The notes: generated from the letters alone by a model not told the origin. A DNA stretch of 64,000 bases from Lepiota brunneoincarnata (GCA_023014365.1 JAEBUN010000047.1:1-64000); one strand, 5' to 3'. Shown: positions 36,561-48,777, counted from the first letter of the stretch. Numbers and translations are program-made.

Positions 36561-37862
36561 ATTAGGCTGCCTTACTGTGGGGGACTATGGATAATTGATC
36601 TATCAGACTGGTCAACAGTGCCAGGGCGCATCCAGGGCCCCGTACAGGCAGGCAGGATAAGGGGGGTGTAGGGGCACCCCTGCTACTCAGACCCCTCGCG
36701 GCACAGCAGCTGATAAGATCTCGAGAGACCGCCGGCCCACTACGTGGATGCTTAGGCCGGAACTCTTACCTAAGCATCAGCCGGCCATCTCCGAAGATAG
36801 CAGAATCATCATATCGGATGGCCAATTTCACATATGCACTCTTAGTTCATCGACCTCCTCCCAGGTCAGGGGAGTGTGAGGGAGGAAATTCGCCTGTGTG
36901 CAGAATTCGTCCCTGCATCATATTTTCATTTAGGTATTTAAGTAGCACATTTGTACTTAGATACACTTGAGACCTATGGGAATGCAAGAGGCCTGCACAG
37001 GGTGCCATAAATATCCCCATTTATTCAAAATACACTGACGGATGGATGGGCCCCATGTGTTCAGTCACTTATACAACAAACAACAATAAATTTATTGTGT
37101 CTGTTTAGATATTTTGCAGAGTCTATATCTACATGGCACATTATTTTAGACTATCTTAATTGTCTCTGTGGGCACCATTTATCTGCTCACTGAAATAGAA
37201 AATATAATTAAATAATTAGTATATGTATATAGATCCATTTAGTTTAACAAAAGTGCCCAAACATATGGTGCCAGAAATGGACAATCAGCATGTCTTCCAC
37301 AGTTGGCATGCATGATCCCCATGCATTCAGTCCAAGTAATTGAATTTGTGGGGGAATGTGTGGGAGCTATGCAGTGCTTTGTATTTTCAGAAGATATGAG
37401 ACCCTTTTCTTGAGTGGCCCACAAGTGGGCATGGGAGTGGGCCACTGGGATATATCCTTTTTGCAGTATTGCACACTGCTGAGAGAGAACCATGTTGACA
37501 TACTCCCTGGTAGATGAAGTGACCCTCTGATTTTGGTGACTATTTCCAAGAGGCTATCTGGCAACTGATGCAACAGGGCAGTTTGCTGGTTGAAGAAAAT
37601 ATCTGGTGGGTATGTCTTGGTAGATACACTAATCCTGATGGGCTGGAATAAGGTCTCACTTTCTAGCACTTAGGATGCCCAGGGTTATTAGAGGCTACTA
37701 GGGTCAGACTAGGGTTGAGAGCCCAACTATGGCAGGGTTGGTGGGGTTGGTGGCAGAGTGTACTGGCACACCTCTGGCTTGATGAGGATGGGCCACATCA
37801 AGACAAGTGCATGAAGACTTGTCTTATCTCTCATAGCTTGAGTACTTGTATTAGCAGGCTTG
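36561..37862. other. transition from genic to transposon-rich DNA, decayed ORFs
   Basis: Sequence changes from balanced to AT-rich at about 36.8-36.9 kb. Minus-strand frames at 37,239-37,669 contain protein-like strings (VLSQQCAILQKGYIPVAHSH, TWTECMGIMHANCGRHADCP) broken by frame changes; they look like an old mobile-element gene, but I cannot name it. Confidence 0.35.
36747..36778. repeat. hairpin, 9 bp stem
   Basis: GATGCTTAG and CTAAGCATC pair across a 14 base loop; GCCGGC palindromes flank the stem on both sides. It marks the edge of the AT-rich region. No function assigned. Confidence 0.4.
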
Positions 37863-38161
37863 TGTTAGGGGAATAAGGGGCCCAGAACCAAGTTGATAAT
37901 CAAGTAAGGGGCTTCACTCCTCAACCTGTGCCTATATACTACAGACAGTGCTATAAATACTACAGAATGTCCTGGAACATCAGAGAACAACTATTTACAG
38001 CACAAGATCAAGTTCTGTCTAAGAATATCCATCAGGCAACCTACATCAGAAGGGAGTAAGAATAGATGAGTGGCAACCCGTTACACCACTTAGATACACC
38101 AGGTGATCAGTATGCTAAGCCCACTAGGATTGGGATCTGGCTACCCAGCTGTCCCCTTACA
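37863..38161. mobile_element. solo LTR (299 bp) with target duplication GCTTG
   Basis: The unit starts TGTTAGGGG and ends CCCCTTACA, i.e. TG..CA with short inverted ends. It is flanked by perfect 5 bp repeats GCTTG at 37,858-37,862 and 38,162-38,166. A related 329 bp unit lies at 59,462-59,790 (both have GAACCAAGTTGATA near the left end). No coding capacity. Confidence 0.7.
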
Positions 38162-38293
38162 GCTTGGGTCATGGGTGTAAATTGATTTCATGGTAAATAC
38201 ATCATCTACAAATGTGATTACAAGATGGGTGAGACAAGTGACTGCTTGGTGAAGGTACTGGCAAATAAAATGCCAGAGTTGAGAGAATACATA

Positions 38294-38515
38294 CAGTAGG
38301 CATCAAAACTCTTCCGATGTTTTTTTACTTTCAGTTATTCCTTGAATAGCTCTAGAGATACTAAAGCTAGGGACTTCATATTTCAAATATATATACTTCT
38401 ATATCTTATCTACAGACTGGTATAGTTATAATTACATAAAATTCCTTTTTGGGAATGTGGTGAATTAAATAATACTTTCAGTGCATTGGAAGGGTTTTGC
38501 AGCTCTCATCTATAA
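38294..38515 (+). repeat. left terminal inverted repeat of the Tc1 element
   Basis: About 220 bp matching the complement of 48,560-48,777 plus the last 24 bp at 57,020-57,043, with a few substitutions. Shared landmarks include CTTTCAGTTATTCCTTGAAT and AGTGCATTGGAAGGGTTTTG. Confidence 0.85.
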
Positions 38516-38642
38516 TTACATGGTTTTATTTAATGCAATCAAATAGATGCAAATAATAATCACGTGACTATGTGGGATTATGTATATATACAGGTGCTTA
38601 CTTCTCATGCCTAACTCAACTCCCCAACCTATCTTACCCTGC

Positions 38643-39257
38643 TGTTATAGTGATGCCAGTCTTTGTGCTTGAAAGCATGACTAGTGTTGAGTGTATCGTT
38701 CATTTCACCCAAGTCAACAATCACTCAAAGAGACTCTTTGCAAGCTCTCAAGGTATTTCTCACTAACTTAGAGATTAAGACTTATGAAAGAGGACAACTC
38801 AAGAGTGCAAGCAAGTAGGTAAATCTCCACCGGATAACCAAGTAGAAACTTAAGAGTTTCTCTTGGTTGACTGGAGATCTTATATATTGTTCAGAGATAC
38901 TATTAATACATGATCAAGGAAGTATGGGAGAAGTTCAAGAAGTGTGGAAGAAGTATAAGAAGAGTGGGAGAAGTTAAGAAGCATGGAAGAAGTTAAAGAA
39001 GTTGGGATGAACTATGTTTAACTATTTTCAAGAATAACTATCTATACATAGTTATCTATTAATAGTTAAGAGTATGAGAAAAGACAATAAATTGAAAAAA
39101 TATTATGTAATAGATCAAAGTGAAAATGGTTACATAATAAAGAAACAAAACAAAGTAGAAAAGAAAAAGATATTCATAATGCTTTAGTATATTACAACTA
39201 AAGACTTTTGGTGTAAGAAGTCCAAGGCATAGGTCAAAGTAAGGATGTATCATAACA
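38643..39257 (-). repeat. gypsy-1 3' LTR
   Basis: 615 bp direct repeat of 46,931-47,543. In element orientation it begins TGTTATGATACATCC and ends CTATAACA. Confidence 0.9.
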
Positions 39258-39271
39258 TTATTCCCTTTGTA
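39258..39271 (-). other. gypsy-1 polypurine tract
   Basis: In element orientation ACAAAGGGAATAA directly abuts the 3' LTR, the expected plus-strand primer site. gypsy-2 has GAAGGGGATAA at the same position. Confidence 0.6.
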
Positions 39272-39489
39272 CACTTGATGTCCTTATCAACTACTATCTG
39301 AACTATACCTCAAAATGTATTGTGAGGTTCTCCAATCATGTTGGATTTGGCATTGTCCCCAAAATTGATGTCAACAAATTCATGATCAAAATCCTTGTAG
39401 TCGCAGTCAAAATGCCTGTTCGCTCTGACTAACTGAGGGCTTGGCTCATAATTGGGAATGTGTCCTCAATAGTTACAATTGGCAGATGG

Positions 39490-40760
39490 ACTAGTCAGGG
39501 GTTGACAGTTGGGGTGTAAACCTGCAAGAGACCAGGTATTGTGCTGCACTTGCTCAGATGGGGAGAGGGGGTGTTGAGGAAAAGTGGGTCTGGTGATGAC
39601 TGCACTGGACTTGGTGACCTGTATAGGGTGGTATTGGACTCAGAAGTGGGAACCTTGTTAGAGCTTGGTATCCCAGTTGTTTGTCCTTGAACCATCTTGA
39701 TGTCTGCAATATCTCTTGCGGATAAGAACCATCCAGGAGTTCCTCTATGAGGATTTCAGGCGCAAAACTTCTCATAGTGACCTGGAGCAGTGGCATTACA
39801 GTAGTGACACTTGTATTGTATGCACTGTGTCTTGAGATGACCCAGTCTACCACATAAAGAACATGGGTTGTGTCAGGCTTGATAAATCGTTGTTGATGTA
39901 GGGGTAGGTCTAACAGGTTGTTGATTAACCTGTTGAGTTTGCATAGACTGTCGCATTTCATCCACTTTATCCATTCTCATAGATTTGCAAAGTTGATAAG
40001 AAGGAGTGATGGGATGGATTGGGGCTTGTAAGAGGGCGTTGTGATAAGCCGCTTCATGTATAATGAGAGATTGCATGCGCTCAGGTGAAGTGAGCATAAC
40101 TGCTTCTGTGCCACTACAGATGTCTGTGGCTCTGACATCAAGTACTGTATTGAATTGTTGTTGAATGTCATTCAAGAAAGGGCCTCATGGCAAATGTGCC
40201 TCCACCACTGTGAACCCCTACCAGTCGTAATTTACATGAAAAATGTGGGGGCTGTGTCATAATTCACATCGAATTATTAAAGAATTATGACCTTTATTCA
40301 GAAAAATGGTATTATCTGGTGTAATTATCAAAATGTCATTATTACATACTCTCCTAAAAACAGCACTATCTGGTGTAATTCTCACTTCTTGACTATTTCT
40401 GATGTAAATTACAACCTGTAGGAGTTCACATTGCACGTCAGAATAGGCCTTGGCAGCCACATTGATGGCTTTGAAGTAAGTGTCTCTTGCAGATGATATT
40501 GTAGCAAATGTAGACCCCATTCTGTGTAAGTTGGTAATGAGTCTAGTACTGCGACTGTAAGTGGACAGAAAATTGGTGGAGGCTTGTTAAGATGTGAAGA
40601 CTTGTCAAATGGTTTGTTTCTCTTCATCAGAAAGTAATTCCAAATTGCGTGTGTTTGTGCCTTTTCATAGGGAAGGCTTTGTTGAAGTCGAGCCTTCATT
40701 ATTTGAGGCAGATGTAGCAGTAGTGGTTGAAGTGGTGGCATTTCTGGGAGAAGTAGAGGG
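39490..40760 (-). pseudogene. gypsy-1 post-pol ORF with two zinc knuckles
   Basis: Downstream of integrase, minus-strand fragments form an extra protein. Upstream parts include SERMQSLIIHEAAYHNALLQ-like helical sequence near 40,100, and the key segment (39,860-39,740) encodes CSLCGRLGHLKTQC then CHYCNATAPGHYEKFC. The first knuckle is CX2CX4HX4C, the second CX2CX6HX4C. A TGA follows two codons later, where gypsy-2 has an arginine codon CGA. gypsy-2 has the same two knuckles with the same spacing in the same genomic place. Nucleic-acid binding is expected from the knuckles; the role in the element is not known. Confidence 0.7.
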
Positions 40761-41339
40761 TGAGGGAGAAGGAGTAGGAAGAGAGTTTTCTTGGATGGTT
40801 GGAAGAGCTATTTGCTGAAGAAATATTGTTGAAGAACAGATTCCTTTATACTGTTTTTCAAATATGTTTGGTTTTATTGTTCTTAGAGATATTTTTGTCC
40901 ATCAATCCATCAAAGATATTGTTTGATCATGTGAGGGTTCATTTTTCTCTTCCAATCACAACACTATCCCCAAATCATCCTCATTTATCATGTTCTATAC
41001 TTGCACACACACTATTCTTGCTATGTGTATCCCGTTGGGTACACTCTTCTTTTGCATGTGTGGCTTAGCCACAATCATATATATGGACATGTGCTGAAGA
41101 AGGATTGCAAGGCAGGCACTGGAGCGGAGGATCATAGAGTTGGAAACTATGATTGGCTTCTCTCTCCAAGATGCATAGAAGAAGTAAGTCCTTTGTCTTA
41201 TTGATCCCGTAGAAGTTTGCTGAACCTCATGCTTCTCTAGGAATTTGTTTTTGTCATCAAAGATTATGATGCCTTTTATAGTTCTGAAGGATCCATTTTG
41301 TATTAGTTAGGTTATCCTCTGTTTCCCAACTATCTTCTA

Positions 41340-44300
41340 TCAGACCGTATCCTTTCCATCAAATTAGATAGGATAATTTAGGACCTGATCTGGTGTTCCT
41401 AGTTTTGTGATTAAGAATAGATTCAACCTCATATTCTTCCTCATTTTGAATAAGTGTAGGCAAGGGTTCTTTTTGATGTTTGCCATACATATATGTCATT
41501 CTCAATGACTGGTATGAGAAGTGAAGCATGAAAACAATTATGGATCTTCCATTTGGTGGGAAGTATAAGTTCATATGTTGTAGGAGAAGTCCTGGCAATG
41601 ATTTTAAAAGGACCTTCTCATTGTTGTGATAGTTTTTGTGAGATGTAAGGAAGTGGAAGATTTTGGTTATCTAGCCATACTAGATCTCCTTCCTTGAATG
41701 GCTTCCAAGGTCAATTCTGTCTTGCTGCCATTTTTAAATGCATCTGTTCATGTGCTTCCAATGCTGCTTCTCTGGCATTTTCTAAAAAGAGCGTTTTCAC
41801 TTTGATTGAAGGTATTTTTGATGATTCTTCCAATATAAATGTGGTAGGATTGTATCCCATGATTAATTCATATGGAGAATGTTTGTGTCCTGAATGTGGT
41901 TTAGTGTTGTGAACAAATTCCATGATTGGAAGTGATCTTCACTATGTATTTGGATTCTTCACAGTGTAGACTGCAAGATAAAATTGTATTTCCTGATTAT
42001 ATCTTTCTATTGTTCCATCTGTTTGTGGATGATAAGCTGTCAACATAGCTGGTTTTATGTCTAACTTCTTGTATAGTTCTTGCATTGATCTAGCTGCAAA
42101 ACATGAGTCTCTGTTTGAGATGACCTTTTCAGGCATTCCATATTTAGAAAAGATCTTTTTGATCAAGATTTCAGCAATGTCATCAGCTGTGGTGGTTTTG
42201 AAAGTTGGCATGAGTACTATCCCCTTTGTAAGGCCATGGTCCACAATAGCCAAAATACAATCAAAACCATTGTCAGGGGGAAAATCAGTCATGAGGTCCA
42301 TGCTGATTTGAGAAAAAGGACAAGGGGAAGAGGGACCCAAAATGGGCTGTAAGGGAGGGTGGACTGGATGGCAGTTAATTTTAAATTGTTGGCATGTTAC
42401 ACAACCCTTAACATAGTTGTGTATGAAAGAATGCATACCAGGCCAATAGAGGTATTGTGCAATTCATTGGTAGGTGTCCTCAATCCCAGGATGACCAGTC
42501 ATGACATGATCATGTGCCAAATGAAGGATGTCCTTCTTGATGGCAAGATCAGGGGGAACTACAATCTTGAAACCAAAATGGTAAAAACCATTATTGTCCA
42601 AAATGAATTTGGGTGCGGGTTCGATGGGAAAGGGGGAAGAAGCAATGCACTTCTTGATGTCAGAAGGGATGACATTGACCCATTTATCACCCAGAATTGC
42701 AACTAAGCCCTGATTATCAGGCTCAGAAGGCTCATGATTGGGACATCAGGACAAAGCATCTGCAAGCCCATTTTTAGTACCTGGAAGATGTTTTATCTTG
42801 TAATTAAATTCTGTCATATACAACATCCAACAAGCTTGTCATTTGTTGAGGTTCTGGGGTTCCTTCCATTCCATCTTGTAAGATTCTCATGATCGGTCCA
42901 AATAAGGACAGGCTCAGGTGAACCATAAAGATAATGTTGCCATTCTTGTAAGGCTCAGATGATCGAAAGGAATTCCTGATCAGAACAATAATAATTTCAT
43001 TCTGCAGGATTAAGTGAACATGAATAGTAAGCAACTAGATGTTTATCTCTGTTTGTGTCGCTCTGTAGGAGAACTGCTCCTGTGGCAAACACAGAAGTGT
43101 CACATTCCACTTCAAATGGTTTAGATTGATCAACAACCTGTAAAACAGGTTTGTCTATAAAACACTGTTTGAGGGTATTGAAAGCATTGTCGGCATCTTT
43201 CATCCATTCAAATATAGTCGTTTTTTGTAATAGATTATTCAAAGGATGGCTGATTTTTGCATAATCTTTAATGAATTTCCTGGAGAAATTGCAAAATCCA
43301 ATGAATTGTCGAATGTGTTTGACCTTCTGTAGTTGAGGCCAATCTTTGATTCCATCAAGTTTAATGGGATCCATCTCAAGAGAATTTTCTTTGATGATAA
43401 CTCCAAGATATTCAAGTTGTTCTTGTTCAAAGAAAAATTTTTCTGTTTTAAGGTAAAGATCATTGTTGTCCAGGATTTTTAAAGCTTTCATGGTTAGATA
43501 ATCCAACTTATCTTTAGACTTAGCATGAATCAAGATATATAGATGATTACTCCTCCTTTTTCCATAAGTTCTTCAAATAAATTGTCCATCATACTTTGGA
43601 ATGTAGCTGGTGAATGGATCATTCTGAAGAACATAACCATTGGTTTGTAAAACCTGTGTGATGTTCTGAATGCTGCTTTCCAATGATCCCCATCTTTTAT
43701 TTGGATATTATTATATCCCATTCATATGTCAAGTTTTGTAAAGTATTTTGATCCTTTTAATTTGTCCATAATTCTTCCAATGCTTGGTATTGGATGTGCA
43801 TTCTTAACCATATTATTGTTAAGATATCAATAATCTTGACATGGTCATAGATCTCCTTTCTTTCCCATAAAAAAGAAAGAAGATGCCATTGGTGATTGAG
43901 AATTTCGAATGTAACCTTTCCTAAGGTTTTCTTCTGTGAATTTCTTCAATTTGTCTTCTTCTTGTGGTGTCAATCTATATATTGGCATTTGTTTAGGTTT
44001 GAAATCAGGTATGAGTTTGATTTCATGATCCCATGGTTGTGATGGCAGAAAGTTTCTGATTTCTTCTTGTCAAAAACTTTAAGAAATTTATGAAATTTTT
44101 CTGGAGCTGCTTTTACTGGATCTGATTCTTGTTTTTGTGCTGATTCATTATGAAGTTGTTGTGCAGTGTTTCCTTTAATTGTATTGACATAAACATTGTC
44201 CACTGGTATGATTTCACATTTGAGTACCAGGGACATTCTTGATGTTTCTTTGCACCATCTGAAATTTGTGTATGTCCAATCTATGTCAGGATTATACTCT

Positions 44301-44560
44301 TGTAACCAGTCTAGACCTAAGATCATTTATCTGATCCCAGTTTCATGATGTCTGGTTCTATCCACATTTTCTTCTTATTCAATGTTAGAAGTATTTTCAT
44401 GGTATGTGTTAAGTCTCCTCCAGAATTTCTTGTTCCATCTGCATTTCAAACTATTACTGGATTTGTCTTTTTGATGAGATTGAATTTCATTTGTTCAACA
44501 AATTCTTTGTCAATACAACAACCACTTGCTCCTGAATCTATAAGAGCAAAGATTTGTTTT
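41340..44560 (-). pseudogene. gypsy-1 pol (protease, RT, RNase H, integrase, chromodomain)
   Basis: The protease motif ALIDSGASGC lies at about 44,530. RT segments include GYNNIQIKDGDHWKAAFRTS and MVMFFRMIHSPATFQSMMDN; the catalytic YMDD region (about 43,535-43,550) has lost 7 bases including both aspartate codons. RNase H: KPFEVECDTSVFATGAVLLQ. Integrase: WPGMHSFIHNYVKGCVTC (zinc region), ISMDLMTDFP, VISNRDSCFA and TAYHPQTDGTIERYNQEIQF. A chromodomain begins EEEYEVESILNHK near 41,415. TGA codons replace residues at several places, most where gypsy-2 has arginine. Not able to make an active polyprotein. Confidence 0.85.
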
Positions 44561-44639
44561 GACCTTTCATTCTTTGATTTTGTAACAAAGCATGGTACTT
44601 TGAGTAATGAATCAACTCATTACTTTTGAAGTTGAATTA

Positions 44640-46324
44640 ATTTCATGTATTCCTCATTATTATTCAAAATTTTCCATTCAAATTAAATTCATTGAGATAA
44701 TCATTGTTGTCTGATTCTTCTTGTGGAATATTATTCATGAATTGCTGTCATCTGTTTTTTCTTCAATTTGATGAAGTTGTATTTCTGCTCCAATCATTTT
44801 GTGGAATTTTATTCCACTTGGCATTCCATTGTTCTCTGGCTTTGGTATTACCCTTGTAATTATTTCTGGCTTTCTCTGGACAATCTCTTGCATAATGTCC
44901 TGGCTTCTTGCAATAGAAACATTCTCTGTTTCGTAAATTCTGTTTTCGTTCTTCTGTGAAGACTGTGTTGATGAAACTCTGTAAGACGTTTGGATTGGTT
45001 CTTCCACTGTTTCTGTTTGTAAAGCCTTTTTGGCCATTTCTGGTGACTCTGTTAATGTATTTTTCATTGTCTTCTTTGTCTTCTTGACTAAGATTGTTAT
45101 CTTCCTCTGACTGTTCACTATTAGTTTCGTCTTTGTCTTCTTCATCCATCACGATGTTGTTGACTCGTTTTCCAATTTTGTCAATCTCCATGTCCCATTC
45201 ATTTCTTGTAGATTGAGGTAATGGAGAATCATAGATATTGGTATATCTTGGGTTGTATCATCTATTGTTCCTGTAGTTTCCTTTTCCTTTCCTTTGATTT
45301 TGGAAATTATTGTTTCAAGAGGTATAATTTCTATCTATGACTCATCTTTGGTCTGTGATAACTTGATAGGCAAGTCTTGCTGCTGTTTTCCAGTCTTCAA
45401 TTGTTTTAGGATTTTGTCTGATAGCTTCAAGTCTGATGTCTTAGCCGAGACCACTGAAGAAATATGCTTGTAACATGGTAGTGTCAGTTGTGAGCGATGC
45501 CTGCAATGTGAGTACTGAGAATCCACTAATGTATTCCTTGATGTACCTTCCATTTTGTTTATAATTTCAGAGCTGTTGTTCTGCTTCAAATTTCTGTTGC
45601 ATGGGGGCAAAGGCTTGTTCAAGTGCATCTTCAAATAACTTCCAGCTTGGGAGTGTGGGATGTGTGTTGATGTAGTCTTGTCTCCAATTTGCTGCTGACT
45701 TGTTAAGGAGAGCAAGGGCGTATCGGACTTTGTTGTCTTCATTATACTCCTTAATAGAGTCAAGGTAGAGCTTGATGCTTGACATTCATTCTCTGTAGTA
45801 TCTTGGTTCTCCATTGTAGAATGGTAGTTTTGGGAACTTGATTTGAAATATAGAGGAAGTGGTGGTGGTAGGATTGGATGGGTTAGAAATGTTTCCAGTT
45901 CCTGACCCTTGAGCTGTCATTGAACCCATGGTAATACTGGTGGTTGTGGGTTGACTTGTTTGCTGGATCGGTGACTGGATTGGTGGGAAGAGGGGGTGTG
46001 GTGGTAAGTCTCTTGAGAAAGAGTACTGTTGCTCTTTTCCTCTGTTTTCATTTCTCAAGTTGAGTTGCTCGATCTGCTTACTGAAGGACTTAGTGTCTGG
46101 GCTAGATTGTGTTCTAACTTCTTCTGTTTCCTCTGTAGAGTACTGAGTAGTTCCTCAAATTGATCTGGACTGAGTCTCACTGGTTCTCCTATTATATTCA
46201 CTTGTGATGACATCTGACTCAAGTTCATTGTAGAAGTTGTTTCTTCTGTCCCTTCTACAGTACCAAATATTCTTGGATAGACTCCAATAAACTTTGCAGT
46301 TGGTGAAGACACACTAGTATTCAA
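44640..46324 (-). pseudogene. gypsy-1 gag
   Basis: Begins near MNTSVSSPTAKFIGVYPRIF (46,324). A capsid-like part follows, with FPKLPFYNGEPRYYRE, a TGA, then SSIKLYLDSIKEYNEDNKVR and LPSWKLFEDALEQAFAPMQQ. Downstream is an acidic linker and a zinc knuckle CFYCKKPGHYARDC near 44,910. Frame breaks and stops split it into at least four pieces. Confidence 0.75.
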
Positions 46325-46914
46325 CTCTGGTAGTTGGCTTTCTTAATGTGAAGGTGTCTGCCGTGGTGACTTCTTCAAGACATTTTTCTTCTGTAAAGGT
46401 TTAGGTAAGCTTATGTTGTTACAAACCTTACAATTTTTGTGATTGCACTCCATTTTGGAAAGATTTATGACCTAAAGAGGTATAAGTTTATCAATAGATA
46501 AACAAGGCGCTCACAAAGGATATATTTATCCTGGAGCCAAATATACTCAATGGATTTCACTCCTCTGATGGGATCTCAATGGATATATTTCCTCTGGTGG
46601 GATCTCAATGGATATATTTCCTCCAGTGGGATCTCAATGGATATATTTCCTCCAGTGGGATCTCAACAGATTTTACCTCTGGATAAGGGTCTTTGCATTT
46701 CCAACCTCTGGTAAGATTCCTCAGATATTCTCAGCCTCTGGTTTATGGCTCTTTAGATTCAACCTCTGGAAAGGGTTCTTCAGATATGAAAGGTTATGAG
46801 CCTTTAACAACTCTGGAATGTGAACATTGCCTTGCAACAATAAAGTTGTGAATCCAACATTCACAATCTTCTCTGGATTCAGCGAGGGGGTACAACCTTG
46901 TAGCTGGTGAGGAG

Positions 46915-46930
46915 GGAAGTTTCTACTTAA
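46915..46930 (-). other. gypsy-1 primer-binding site, self-priming type
   Basis: In element orientation, just after the 5' LTR, AAGTAGAAACTT occurs. Its exact complement AAGTTTCTACTT is inside the 3' LTR (near 38,842-38,853), and one base differs in the 5' LTR. This matches Tf1/sushi-type priming by the element's own RNA. No tRNA 3' end was recognised. Confidence 0.5.
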
Positions 46931-47543
46931 TGGTATAGTGATGCTAGTCTTCATGCTCAAAAGCATGACTAGCATTGAGCATATCGTTAACTTCACCCAA
47001 GTCAACAATCACTCAAAGAGACTCTTTGCAAGCTCTCAAGGTATTCCTCACTAACTTAGAGATTAAGACTTATGAAAGAGGACAACTCAAGAGTGCAAGC
47101 AAGTAGGTAAATCTCCACCGGATAACTAAGTAGAAGCTTAAGAGTTTCTCTTGGTTGACTGGAGGTCTTATATATTGTTCAGAGATACTATTAATACATG
47201 ATCAAGGAAGTATGGGAGAAGTTCAAGAAGTGTGGAAGAAGTATAAGAAGAGTGGGAGAAGTTAAGAAGTATGGAAGAAGTTAAAGAAGTTGGGATGAAC
47301 TATGTTTAACTATCTAAGAATAACTATCTATACATAGTTATCTATTAATAGTTAAGAGTATGAGAAGAGACAATAAATTGAGAAAATATTATGTAACAGA
47401 TCAAAGTGAAAATGGTTACATAATAAAGAAACAAAACAAAGTAGAAAAGAAAAAGATATTCATAATGCTTTAGTATATTACAACTAAAGACTTTTGGCAT
47501 AAGAAGTCCAAGGTATAGGTCAAAGTAAGGATGTATCATAACA
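46931..47543 (-). repeat. gypsy-1 5' LTR
   Basis: 613 bp, direct repeat of 38,643-39,257 with scattered differences. Confidence 0.9.
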
Positions 47544-47559
47544 TCTGCTATGAGATCAC

Positions 47560-48556
47560 TTTCTACTACTCAAATCAATTATATCCTCTCTCTCCTAGAC
47601 AAAAGGGTTTCTGCTACCCAAATCTCTTCTACTATGGGCCTAAGCCTTAGGACCATATCCAGACTTCACTCCAAACATTGATCAACACTCTCAAAGTCTG
47701 TTGGTGGCTGTCCATCCAAGCTTTCCTCCTCTTACACCTGTTATGCCATCAAACTTATCACCTCCCAAAAGGTTGTTAATGCTGGCCAGGTCACCAAATC
47801 ATTTCAAGATATGACCCAGCAATCTCTCTCTACCAGCACAGTTCACAGGGTCCTCAAGAGAGCTGGAATGAAAGCTGTAGTCAAGATGAAATGACCTTTT
47901 CTCAGCACCACTTACCAGCAGAAGAGGATGGAGTAGGCAGAAGCACATACCAACTGGACTCTGGAAGACTGGAAGAGGGTAGTTTGGTCAGATAAGACCA
48001 AAATCAATCATTTGGGGTCAGATGGGTTTGGAAAAGGGGGTCAGAGAAGTTAAAAGCTAGGCTGGTAGATAGAACTAAGAAGTTTGGAGGAGGTTCTATC
48101 ATGGTCTGGGGCTGTATGTTGTAGGAAGGGGGAGGATTCCCATGCAGAATTGAAGGGAAGATGGATACTGACCTTTATGTTAGCATTTGGGAGGATGAAC
48201 TGCAGCAGTGCCTTAGGTGGTATAAGAAAAAGACAAGGGATATTGTCTTTCAGCAAGACAATGACCCTAAATATAAGAGCAGGACAGCCACAAAATGGTT
48301 TAAAAAAGCTAAAATGGAGGTTATGGTATGGCCCCCACAGTCTTCTGACCTCAACCCTATTGAACACCTATGGACTTACATCAAAAGGAGGCAGGAGAAG
48401 TATGATACTCCTTCTGGGGGAATATTGGAGTTGTAGGAGAGGACAGAGGCAGAGTGGAATAAGATTCCACCTTCAGTGTGTCAGAATTTGATTGAAAGTA
48501 TGCCTAGGAGGGTTCAGGCCATTTTGCAGGCCAGGGGAGGCTATACCAAGTACTGA
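47560..48556 (+). pseudogene. Tc1-type transposase, inactivated
   Basis: Reads as a Tc1 transposase: an N-terminal helix-turn-helix (QINYILSLLDKRVSATQISS, MGLSLRTISRLHSKH), a second DNA-binding part (STVHRVLKRAGMKAVV), then the catalytic domain. The first Asp is in VVWSDKTKIN, the second in VFQQDNDPKY, and the Glu in SSDLNPIEHLW. Spacing between the last two is 34 residues, i.e. DD34E. Stops (for example TGA after ATCTCC-side SRLHSKH and after VVKMK, TAG after KRME) and one frame change inactivate it. The C-terminal half stays open for about 90 codons. Its own left end is cut off from its promoter side by gypsy-1. Confidence 0.85.
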
Positions 48557-48559
48557 ATA

Positions 48560-48777
48560 CCTATACTTGTATATTGTGTTTAATGAGCTGCAAAACCCTT
48601 CCAATGCACTGAAAATATTATTTAATTCACTACATTCCCAAAAAGGAATGTTATGTAGTTATAACTATACCAATCTGTAGATAAGATATAGGAGTATATA
48701 TATATAAAACATGAAGTCCCTAGCTTTAGTATCGCTAGAGCTATTCAAGGAATAACTGAAAGTAAAAAAACATTGGA
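48560..48777 (-). repeat. right terminal inverted repeat of the Tc1 element (inner part)
   Basis: Complement of 38,318-38,515. It is interrupted at 48,777 by gypsy-2 and resumes at 57,020. Confidence 0.85.

Larger units (their letters stand above)
38643..47543 (-). mobile_element. gypsy-1: degenerate Ty3/gypsy chromovirus
   Basis: An 8.9 kb LTR retrotransposon, transcribed leftwards, with LTRs of 615 and 613 bp that differ at many sites and a near-perfect 5 bp target duplication (CCTGC at 38,638-38,642, TCTGC at 47,544-47,548). Order from the right: 5' LTR, primer-binding site, gag, protease, RT, RNase H, integrase, chromodomain start, extra zinc-knuckle ORF, polypurine tract, 3' LTR. Many in-frame TGA codons and small deletions make it defective. 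It is clearly more AT-rich than gypsy-2. Confidence 0.85.

Noticed and set aside
40594..40818. Plus-strand ORF with acidic Val/Glu-rich sequence in gypsy-1
   Set aside because: Antisense to the degenerate post-pol ORF; shadow frame.
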